DNA of 64,000 nucleotides. Source: Heliopora coerulea (lineage: Eukaryota; Cnidaria; Anthozoa; Scleralcyonacea; Helioporidae). A program made the translations under genes and the position numbers. Location of the stretch: positions 315,001-379,000 of the forward strand of contig JASJOG010000115.1 in the NCBI GenBank assembly GCA_030142905.1, in the 5' to 3' direction. The notes under the pieces are model-generated. The model was not told where the DNA came from. It did no database searches and worked only from the letters and a program-made list of their open reading frames with translations. Below, in pieces: positions 1 through 11,000 of the stretch (position 1 is its first letter; every line of letters starts with the position of its first letter).

Positions 1-473
1 GAGAAAGCCTTCCTATCCGCAAACTCAATCCATCGTTTAATGCCAACATGGGCTTTTTTCCACTTTCTTTATTTTAAGACTTTTCATTTCCTGACGTTTC
101 CACTACATCTCAGTTTACTGTTTCCTTTTTGTCTTCTTCACTGCCGTTCTTACGCCAATAAAGTATCATGTAACATAACCACTATAATATCTATTACCTT
201 GTAATATAAGTTATTCACTCTCTGAGGATGTTGCGTGTAGCAACAAAACGTTAGATGTATACAATAAACCTTTAAATATGCCTATTTTACGTGTTTTTGT
301 TCAGGGCTTTGTTATTTATTCTTCGCTTACGATTCCCGCCAGGTACCTTTGTCGCTCGTATATGAAAGATAACTTAAGTAAGAAGTTGCGTGTTCGTAAC
401 TGCTGTGATATATACAATAAACTGAGCTCTATAAACCATAATGACTGCAAAATGTTGCAATCACAAATAACCA

Positions 474-905
474 TGTGACATGTCCATCTACATTTCTGTC
501 AAGTTCAGTTCTTATAAAATGAACGATCAATCTCGTACCCAGGGACTTCACTTCCCTCCCGTTGCTCTCCTGCTGCGAAGACTCTGGCTGGTGCTGGTCA
601 CCTGCCTCATAAAAATAGAATTTTTTTTTTTTTACATTATTTTTAATTGATAACACGTGCGGGTTTGTTTGTATTGTTGTTTTGCATTTTTCCGCACCAA
701 AAGTCCTGTTAACTGTATTCAATTCTCTCTGAGTAATTTTTAAAGCGTTAATTCAGCCCCCTTCCTCTCCACTTTTAGTGGGCACGTAACCAGCAGCAGC
801 CAGGGCCTTTTCGCAACAGGAGAGCAATGGGAGCGAAGGTAAAACACTGGGTACGAGCTAGAGCTGTCAGCAAAACCTTTTTATGACAGTCACTTGACAT
901 AGATG
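474..905. repeat. Imperfect long inverted repeat (fold-back)
   Basis: The arm at about 474-606 reads in reverse complement much like the arm at about 782-905. Shared blocks include CCAGC, GCAGGAGAGCAAYGGGAG, CTGGGTACGAG and CTTGACA, in the same order. The spacer is about 175 bases. Several indels and substitutions separate the arms, so this is either an old fold-back element or two oppositely oriented copies of one dispersed repeat. No target-site duplication was recognised. Confidence 0.55.
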
Positions 906-2128
906 AATTTGACACCTCTAAGACTTAAGCCGACTCTAATGACTAAATCAAGTACACTTGTTGAAACGAGGCATACAGAAAGATCAAATGATGTATGTGG
1001 ATAATTTTAGGAAAAATAATCATAACCTCAGGCAAAGAAGGAAAGAACGACTTTTACCTCCCCTCATGAAGGTTCCTGTTAAGAGGTTCCACTATTACAG
1101 ATGATCTCTTAGCAGTTGTTTAATTTATATCTAGACGGCGGTGTCCTGCAGTCAACGACGGAGATTTTGATGAGTATCTTTGCTGATGATTTGCTATCGC
1201 GAAAAGTTTGCCTCGGTAGATTGCTTGTCAGGAATAGCGGCTGGTAACGGGCTATTTTCATGTTTTTACACACTTGTTCCATAAAATGCTCCAGTGTTTG
1301 AAAAAAAGGCAGATAAGAAACAAAGGGCAGGTCATCAGGAAGACAACTGTTAATGGACGGAAAGTTTGTTTTATAACTATAACGAATGTTGACGTTCTAA
1401 ACTTGTCTTCTACCCGCAGACTTAAATTAAAGACCACGTGTCACAGTCCACAAATTGCTGCCTAGCAACAAACATCATGACTTAAGTGATTAAAACAGTA
1501 TAATTTAAAAATAACACATATAGATTAGCACTCCAGATAGTAATGAAAATCTAACATCAGGTCATCCAAGCAGCTGGCTCTAATGTCCCACAGGCTTATT
1601 TGACAGACTATTCCTGTATGTGACTATATATACAATGTGACTAACGTACTCCAAGACTAGCAATGTTTTCTCTAAGCAAACTGTAGACTAAAGCATTCTT
1701 CCCATCACTCTAAACAGAAAAAGTTTCCCTTAATTCCGTGAATTAACCTAAATTGCTCGGTCAATAACACTTTTTTTGCCTTCGCAAGCTCTTTCAGAAA
1801 CATTACTTGGCCTCAATGTTATTCCACCAAAAAAGCAAGAGATCAAATTAAAATTTCCCGATATGATAATTTGAAATTTATCGACCCTGTCCCGATATAC
1901 ACAATCCAAACTTGAAGTAACGAACTAAGGTTTTCCCTACATTACATCAGGCCACCTGTCAAATACAGGGCAAACTGTAAGGGATCGTATGGGTGGGACA
2001 CATCTTCCTTTTCCGTGCGTCAGCGAGTTAGTAAGAAAAATTTTGACTTGTCGGGAAGATGTTGTGGACAGGTTGTTTGCTGGTTAGGTAAAACTGGATA
2101 GATTGGTATGTACCAGAGGTGTGTTTCT

Positions 2129-2396
2129 GGTTGGTCGATAAAACAAGCTAGATTGGTCGGTAAAAAAGAGACCGAGTTGGTCGATAAAACAGGTTAGGTT
2201 GGTCGATAAAACAGGTTAGGTTGGTCGATAAAACAGGTTAGGTTGGTCGATAAAACAGGTTAAGTTGGTCGGTCAAATAGGACAGGTTGCTTGATTAAAC
2301 AAGTATGGTTAGTCAGGAAAACAGGCCAGATTGGTGGTTAAAACAGACCAGCTTGGTCTGTAAACCAGGCCAGCTTGATCGGAGGAAACTGGCCAG
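2129..2396. repeat. 22-bp minisatellite, about 12 copies
   Basis: The unit is TTGGTCGATAAAACAGGTTA plus GG. Copies between about 2174 and 2265 are nearly identical, while those on either side drift (for example GGTCGGTAAAAAAG and GGTCTGTAAACCAGGCCAGC). This is the usual pattern of a tandem array homogenised at its centre and decaying at its edges. It lies about 0.75 kb upstream of the start codon at 3132. Confidence 0.85.
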
Positions 2397-3131
2397 CTAA
2401 TTCGGGTAAAGGACAGCAAAACAGGCTGCAGGATGCGACCTTTCTCGTTTAAAATGGCCACTTTACACCTATGGAAAATCATCTTTTGCCTTATCAAGTG
2501 ATACACTTTAGATTTAATACAAAGAAAAATTCGTTTTTTCAAATTCCGTAATTTCAAACATTTCCTCCCCTTGTCTTCCGGAAAGTTCGAGATAACTACA
2601 TTCAGGGGTTAGTCATTTCTCTGTAGTATCAGAGTTCGTTCGCTTCCGTTGATCTTAAAAACATTCCTTTCTGATTGAGTGTAACATGAGACAGTTATTG
2701 ACTTTACAATTTTCGTCCTTACACGTGATTCAACTTTGATTAAAGCCATATCTTTTCAGGTTTGTTTCAACGCATTCTTGGTGTATTTCTGTGGTCAAGA
2801 ATTAGGGGATCAATTGAGCTTCAGATCTGCAGTAAGTATGGTTGATGGCACAATGGTGCAGCCAAGTGTAGTGTATTGTGGCAGCTCAGTGCAGTGGATT
2901 TGTTTATCGTGGTAGAGTTGTAACTTGAGATTTGACTGGTCTACGGACGAGACATGGAATATTTGCTTTAGTATTAGTTTTGCATTCTTTGTGTTCGTCC
3001 ATATAATCCTCACTCATCGAGTGACTTTCAACGTTACCTGTCAGGATTTAGGAAGGCAGAATTCCTTCCGGAAAACTTGGTTTCGATTACGGTTTGAATA
3101 AGCCTGTCGGAAACTTCCCTTGAACGCCATC

Positions 3132-3195
3132 ATGGATTTTAAACATCGTCTTTGCAGGCTCGGTTTCATCTTCGTCATTGCTGCTTTGATATCAG
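3132..3195 (+). CDS. Exon 1: signal peptide
   Basis: ATG in context GCCATCATGG. It encodes MDFKHRLCRLGFIFVIAALISG (first 20 shown in part by the hydrophobic core LGFIFVIAALIS), with a basic N-terminus and a small residue at the expected cleavage area. It ends in a canonical donor, G|GTGAGT, after codon position 1. This matches the acceptor at 9248-9249, which leaves codon positions 2-3 of a Gly. The 6-kb intron after a signal-peptide exon is usual for animal receptors. Confidence 0.8.
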
Positions 3196-6100
3196 GTGAG
3201 TGTTAGAGAAACTGCTTTAGTAACCAACGTTTAACGCTCAAGTATCGTTTTTGTTTTAGTAAATACGTTAAAACGGTATCCGGTGCATGCACTGTCATGA
3301 AAGTCTTTTTTTCTGGCGTATTTAATGTCACGTCTTTAGCACTCGACGTACGGTCAACATGAAATGTGGTTTTATTAAGTTTCTATTAAATTAACCAGTT
3401 CAAGGAAAGTGGCAGTTTAAGAAAAGACATTCGAGTTTTGTGGCACATAAGGATTAAATGAAGATTTTCTTCTGTAAACCCATTAACATTGGCAATATGT
3501 AAAAGAGAGATACGCGAAGTGAACTAAAGCAACGGGAGCGGGAAACCTGAACGGTGTTGACACAGCTTTAAGTTTGCTCAGTACTGTTACAATCACAAAC
3601 TAATTCAACTCACGTAGGTTAGCAGCTTTTACAATGTATAAATGGAGTTCAATACTGCATGTTGGCCTGGAGGCAGACTGGGGCTTGGATATCGAAAGTG
3701 ATCAAATTTCAGAATAAGGTTGTCGCTATCATAGAGAAAAGCGCCAGCGGTTCAAACGAACTGTAATCCCGGTGTCTTCACGTTGGTTAGCAGCTTTTAC
3801 GAAGTATAATTGAAGTTCAATATTGCATGTTAGACTGGAGGCAGACTGGGGCTTGGATATTGAAAGTGACCAAATTTGGGAATAAGGTTGTCGCTATCAT
3901 AGAGAAAAGCGCCAGCGGTTCTAACAAACTGTAATCCCGCTGTCTTTAACTTTAAACAATTATTTTGAAGGATGTGGTCAATAGAATATTTTTAGTCTTC
4001 TTCTCGACTCATCGGTTGTTGACCTTTAACTAATCCAATTTCAGATTCCGGCCATAATTAACATTAATATTCAATTATACTGTCTTAATAACATCTTGTT
4101 GTTTATGTAAGGTCTGTAGGCAGTCGAAAATCTAGAAAAACAAGAAGATTATAAGATATTGAAGTTACAATCGTTCTATGCCACTGCTGATCATTAAATG
4201 TGCTAAGTGCGCAAACCAACCATCAATTAAGACTGACTCCAGACGTTCGCTTCTCTCAATTCGTCGCTAGCTCCATCCGCAATAAATCAATTGGCAATTA
4301 ATTCAACTGATTTCCAGTAACTCTATTACTTCTTTTTTGAGTGGCTTTCTCTGGGTTAACTGACTCAAAAATGACAATAAGGAAAAAACTTCTAATTATG
4401 ATTTACTCAGCATAGCAATGAACCACTAAAAAAATATGTTTATGTAAACGTCCATGGTTTCAACATGTTTTTCTCGATTGTTCCTGATATCTTATTGGAC
4501 TCGGCTTCAGTCAATAAGAACTCTGGAAATTATAATCGAGTAATAATTAATATAATATGCGTGGGATGACAGTGATCTGGTCCCCATTCTCTTGACTTAG
4601 TTACATCAAGTGTTCAGTTGTCCTTATTCAGATGGTAATATTTAGTACCTCTGACCACATAAACTTGATGTTCTTAAATCTTAAAAATAAGCACTTTCTT
4701 ATTTATCTAGAATTCTGTATAAACTAGCCTAATTACTCAGATTTTCACCTTTTTATATTTGTAATTATATTTGATTTTTTATTTTTATTTTACTATATTT
4801 TTGATTATCTGTGTAATTAAATTTGAGTAAATAAATAAATAAATAAATAAATAAAAGTTGGACATTCCCATTTGCCCCAACAGTAATTTAAATACCTATC
4901 AATATTGCAAAAAACAAGAACTTAAAGTTTCCAAAGAATGGTTCCCGGGAGCAAAGAATTCATGTAATTATAAAATTTACGTATACTTGATGCTCATTAA
5001 AGTTGAATTTCTTATATTTAACAAGTCTTATATTTAACAAAGTCGAGGGGATTACTCGATAATATTCACTGAGCCTGAGTAGTATAATTACACAGGTGAT
5101 TGTTTGAAAGAAAGTAGTGAACTAGCAAGGGCGACAATCGCTTCCTAAAAGTGGGGGGGACGGAGCCGGCCAAGTGATGTGGAAGCATTCCCTCAGAAAG
5201 TTGGGGTTTTTTTAATTTAATGTTTATGAAATGCCATTTCCGGCATTCTGAGATTGTTTCTTTGGAACATTATTTATATCTTATTCATAGGTCTCAAGTT
5301 TGGATGGGCTTGATGCTGGTCACCAGAAAGACAACTCGCACCTTTGGCGCGAGGCTCTAGGGGGGTCCGGGGGCATGCTCCCCCGGAAAATTTTCAAAAT
5401 TAGGCTCTCTGAAAAGCCATTTCCTGCATTTTGAGACCATTTTGAAGTAAAATTGAATGATTTTCTTTGACCATGTTACCCCCTCACTTAGACTCAAAAA
5501 TGCACTCCTCTGCACTTCACTTTGTACTTTTTGGAAATTTAAGCTTAATCTGTACATCTACACTGATATGCCACACCACACATCTCAGTTGCAACAGATT
5601 CAACTGATTTTGTTCTCTGGGTTTGACGTATTATTATCATTGCCTAACTTACAGAAGTATTCTTTTGCAAATTGCGAAACTCGCACTGTTCAAAGTCCCC
5701 ATGAATCTCCGCGGTCGCTTGCGCATGAGTTTCTTGCAAGCGACTGTGGACGAGTCAGCAATATGATCTCAAGCAGTCTGTGTGCGCGATATCAAAGAAA
5801 TGGATTGTAAACATGTCCGGGATGTCACAGAATGCGTTTAACGGTGTTGCAGGCCCCATTGTCAAATCGTAGCTTATATTCGTGTTCCAAAACACATTTT
5901 AAAAATTTCACTACACGGAAGACAGAAATACAGCAAATCAATGCCAATGCGGGTTTTTATGCTAGTGTGAAGATATGACGTAATTGATGAGAAAAGCGTG
6001 GAACTAGAGGTGTGGCAATACACTTAGTTAGTGAGTTGTGATCTGTAGGATTCAGAAATAAAGCGAGTTGAAATTAAAAAAAGAGAATTGGAGAGTGCTT

Positions 6101-8028
6101 CGTTACACTAGCCTGGCGGGTCGGCGGGTTTGGATGTCAAAATGCGGGTCTGACCCACCAGATGCGGGTCACTTGGGACCTATGCTTATTTTTCAATCGA
6201 AACGAAGCCATGCATTTCCTCCAAACAGCAATAAAGACGTTACAGTATGACTAAACAAAGTATTTTTGATTGTTTACAAAATGGCGTCCAAAGAAGAACG
6301 ATCGGACTGTAAAATAACTTGGCAAATTTTCATAATTTGTCATGTATTCGAACCAACAATACCTAGGTAAGAATTGGGGCTGAAAAAGATTATATCGGAA
6401 AATCGTAAAGGTAAACATGGAACCATAAGCACCGAGGGAACAGAAATTAGGCTTCAGTTGTCATGAACTTTGCAAAAAGTGGGGGGAATAATTATATATG
6501 TATCCCCCTCTGTCCAAAAAGTGGGGGGGATATGTCCCCCGATCCCCCCCAGGATTTACGTCCTTGTGAACTAGAACTTTTAAGATCTCCTTGGTAACAT
6601 TTACGAATGTAACCGCCATCTTCTTTCTGAGCCTTCACTGCTATAATCACCTGTAGGTGATTATTGAGATTTATGACGGAATTTTCTGGCCAATCACCAT
6701 GCGGGATTTGCGATAGTCACTGTGTAATTATACTAATGTTGGTCAAATTCAAATACAAAAAAGATGTTTTGTAAGCAGTAATTATCTCCAAAAGACCTCG
6801 GCTGAGGTTGACCACGAGTATCGTGGCATTTAATTGGTCAACAACAGTTAACGTCAGGGGTGGATCAATGCTCATCTGACAGGAGGGGTGCAGATTTCCC
6901 TGGGGGGGGTGCATTGGTGTGCTACCAAAGGGGCTGACCGGGCTGTTGTATTTTTTTTAGGCATATCGCCATAAGCCCATAACCCCTGTTTTTTGACCCT
7001 TGTCCATGTGATCAAGTATTTAAGTCTCTGAGCTGGGATGGACATAAAATGCTCAAATGCCCTGCTAGTACTTTAGTAACTTGCTAAATTAGTGCGCACA
7101 GTATATTTGCAAAGTATCATTATTTAATAATTATTAATGAATAGTAGTATAAAGTTATAAAATATAATATATAAATGCTAGTTGTATAGGTTTTCAGTAG
7201 CTTCCTTAGAATATTTCAAATTCGTGAAAATCGTAAAGTAACAAACTAACAAAGTTTTTAATAAATAAATGAAATAATGAATAGTTTTTTCAAGTTCTCA
7301 ATTTAGTAATAAGGACATTGTACATTTTATAGTACAGTTAGACTAGTTAGTCAGTTAATGACTTAGACGTTAGCCCTCCTATTGCGCATGTTTCCCCATG
7401 CTGTTACGACTTCGTCCAAATCCAGCAAATCAGCAACATCTCTGTTTAACGAAATGCATAAAAGGTCACTCAATCTTTCTGGAAGAAGAGTGGATCGCAG
7501 CTTCGTGCAGATACGATTCATGGCGGAAAATGCTCTTTCCACTGAAGCGGTTGATGTCGAGATGGTGTTCTTAACTGCAATTAAAGTGGTCAAGTTTGGA
7601 AGCCTCTTTGGATTTATTGGTAGACCAAGACGGTAATCAACCTCAGCTCTTTCGATTTCTAGTTCGAGGATAGATCTGTTAATGTTGAGACAGCTGAAGG
7701 TATTCAGTAGCACAGCTAGTTCACTTAAGTCCAAGTAGGTCTCTGAACCTGCATTAAGAGCATTGATAGCTCCAAGGATGTCTATGTTCTTAGAGTCAAA
7801 TCTGACATTGAACTCATCGTCGAGTTTCTTCTTAAGCTCTGTGTTGAGTTCTCCAATAAATTCTTTTACCTGATGATTCTGATCATCGGGAGTCGTAACT
7901 GTTGTAGCTCTAGTGTTTTTATCTGGCCTTTTTACTAAAATTGAATATGCGTTTCGATATTTAATCTTCAGACACGTAGTATATTTAGTTTTATCAATAC
8001 TTAGTATAATATATAAATATTATAATTC

Positions 8029-8064
<36 letters not shown>

Positions 8065-11000
8065 ATTGCATTTGTTGAAGTTATCAGTAAGTTGTACTCT
8101 TACTGCCAAATGTATAAGTTTCTTTAAATAAAACCTATAATAAAAATAATAACCTACAGTATGCACGCCATTTTCGAATTTTTCTGAGGGGGTGCTAGAA
8201 AATTTTCGGGGGGTGCGCACCTCCCTGCACCCTAGAAAATACGCCCCTGGTTAACGTCAACCCCCTCTCCAGTTTCATTTATCATCTCAGCGGTCAAACA
8301 CCTTGGTCAGTGAACCGCATCAGGGCTCGTATCGTGAAAAGGCCTCATCCTAGTTGCCAGGACCTCCTCGGTTGACTGGAAATCGGAGACCTTGGTAAAA
8401 GATGATGAACATGCTACAGTCTTTGAAATATTCGCATGATGCTTTTGTCGCTGTCAGAAATGATTGTCGACATCTCACTGAGCTACGGTAAGTCAATTTC
8501 AAAACAGAAGGTCAAAGTATCTTGGCACATGAGCGGTTCGAATATCCCAGAATCTGGGACGTTTTCCACGTCTTTCTACGGTCTCCGATTTCCAATTTAT
8601 CGAGGAGGTCCTGGGAACGAGTATAAGGAAGGCCTGTACGGCTAGGTTTTTACTAACGACATAAGCACAAGCAGAATGACATATGCAAGAGTAATAGGTT
8701 CTTCATGGTTAGTTAATCCCTTTGAACTGGGGAAGTATGAAGAGTTCAGTTGATCATGAAGTGCTAAATGCGCTCGAGTATGTCGTTAATTATGCTTATT
8801 TTGCCAATGAAAACCAGACCCAGAGGAGCCATAGCTCGCTCTTTCTATTGCAAAAGAAACGTAATCTGTTACTTTCATCTGATGCTCGACAGCTGTCAAC
8901 AGAAAGGCCAACGGGATGTTTTCAGTGCCGTTAAAAGCCAGATGGAAACTGGCTCAGACTTTCGGCATTGTTTCTCGAGAGTTTTGTGGTGTGGTCCTGA
9001 AAAAAATTTTCCAGCTATTGTTTCAGAAAAACCGTCCATCCTTATCTCACAGTCTTGCGTAGCTGACTCCGCCAATTGAATAGTCTCTAAAGGAGTAAAA
9101 AATTATTTCGTTTGTTTATTTTTTTGGGTAAAAAAATTTAATGTATGGCGACGTCGTTCTTGAAGCAGGCGTCATCCAAGTTCCATCGTAAGCAGTTAAA
9201 ACAAATTGATTCTTGAACCATTTTTTCTAAATTGTGTTCTTCTCATCAGGAACAACAACTACATTAACGAGTGGCGATGTAACTCTACAAACGTCAACCA
9301 TTGTTCCTAGTTTAACTACCATAGGATTGACGAACAGTGTTAGTCCACCACCTACATCAGGAAATGGTTATACAATCGAAGACACGACTACCATTGTTCT
9401 TAGTTCAACTACCATAGGATTGACGAGAAGTGTGTCTTCAGCAACTACATCAAAGATTGGCTATACAACACTAGACACGTCAATCATTGTTGCTAGTTCA
9501 ACTACCACAGGACTGACAAGCAGTGTGAGTCCAACAACTGGACAAGGGATTGTCGTTCCAACCCAGGACACTTCAACCATTGTGCCTACGATAACTGCCT
9601 CAGGACTGACAAGCAGTGTGAGTCCAACAACTGGACAAGGGATTGTCGTTGCAACCCAGGACACTTCAGCCATTGTGCCTAGGATAACTGCCTCAGGACT
9701 GACAAGCAGTATGAGTCCAACAACTGGACAAGGGATTGTCATTGCAACCCAGGACACTTCAACCATTGTGCCTACGATAACTGCCTCAGGACTGACAAGC
9801 AGTGTGAGTCCAACAACTGGACAAGGGATTGTCGTTCCAACCCAGAACACTTCAACCATTGTGCCTAGGATAACTACCTCAGGACTTACAAGCAGTGTGA
9901 GTCCAACAACTGGACAAGGGATTGTCATTGCAACTCAGGACACTTCAACCATTGTGCCTACGATAACTGCCTCAGGACTGACAAGCAGTGTGAGTCCAAC
10001 AACTGGATCAGGGATTGTCGTTGCAACCCAGGACACTTCAACCATTGTGCCTACGATAACTGCCTCAGGACTTACAAGCAGTGTGAGTCCAACAACTGGA
10101 CCAAGGATTGTCATTGCAACTCAGGACACTTCGACCATTGTACCTAGGATAACTACTTCAGGACTTACAAGCAGTGTGAGTCCAACAACTGGACAAGGGA
10201 TTGTCGTTGCAACCCAGGACACTTCAACCATTGTGCCTACGATAACTGCCTCAGGACTTACAAGCAGTGTGAGTCCAACAACTGGACAAGGGATTGTCGT
10301 TGCAACCCAGGACACTTCAACCATTGTGCCTACGATAACTGCCTCAGGACTGACAAGCAGTATGAGTCCAACAACTGGACAAGGGATTGTCGTTCCAACC
10401 CAGGACACTTCAACCATTGTGCCTAGGATAACTGCCTCAGGACTGACAAGCAGTGTGAGTCCAACAACTGGACAAGGGATTGTCGTTCCAACCCAGAACA
10501 CTTCAACCATTGTGCCTAGGATAACTACCTCAGGACTTACAAGCAGTGTGAGTCCAACAACTGGACAAGGGATTGTCATTGCAACTCAGGACACTTCAAC
10601 CATTGTGCCTACGATAACTGCCTCAGGACTGACAAGCAGTGTGAGTCCAACAACTGGATCAGGGATTGTCGTTGCAACCCAGGACACTTCAACCATTGTG
10701 CCTACGATAACTGCCTCAGGACTTACAAGCAGTGTGAGTCCAACAACTGGACCAAGGATTGTCATTGCAACTCAGGACACTTCGACCATTGTACCTAGGA
10801 TAACTACTTCAGGACTTACAAGCAGTGTGAGTCCAACAACTGGACAAGGGATTGTCATTGCAACCCAGGACACTTCAACCATTGTGCCTACGATAACTGC
10901 CTCAGGACTGACAAGCAGTGTGAGTCCAACAACTGGACAAGGGATTGTCGTTCCAACCCAGAACACTTCAACCATTGTGCCTAGGATAACTACCTCAGGA

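Larger units (their letters stand above)
1..3131. other. Non-coding region upstream of the receptor pseudophosphatase gene
   Basis: No convincing coding exon is visible on either strand; the few open frames of 60-97 codons show no recognisable domain and no codon-like conservation. The stretch holds a Penelope-like/hammerhead-like tail near 222-262, an imperfect inverted repeat (about 474-606 against 782-905) and a 22-bp minisatellite (2129-2396). The last ~100 bases should contain the promoter and 5' UTR of the gene starting at 3132, but I see no TATA box I would defend. Confidence 0.5.
6847..8257. mobile_element. hAT element with decayed transposase and 8-bp target duplication
   Basis: The element runs from 6855 to 8249 (1395 bp), flanked by perfect direct repeats GTTAACGT at 6847-6854 and 8250-8257. 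Termini are CAGGGGTGGATC and, inverted from the other end, CAGGGGCGTATT. CAGGGGYG termini with 8-bp duplications are classic hAT. It holds a transposase C-terminal remnant on the minus strand and a TA microsatellite at 8034-8061. At about 1.4 kb with no N-terminal transposase part, it is internally deleted and dead on its own. Confidence 0.9.
3196..9249 (+). other. Intron 1 of the receptor gene (6 kb)
   Basis: No further exon was recognised. The intron contains a 168-bp tandem duplication, an AAAT microsatellite, and two adjacent hAT-type insertions that together account for about 2.8 kb. Between 8640 and 8700 there is a short stretch of CATAAGCACAAG-type dispersed repeat. Confidence 0.7.

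Noticed and set aside
2129..2396. Regular tandem repeat considered as a CRISPR array
   Set aside because: There are no unique spacers; units abut directly, and the genome is animal.
5457..5810. 117-codon open frame inside the first hAT element
   Set aside because: No transposase or other motif is visible, and it spans subterminal repeat sequence.
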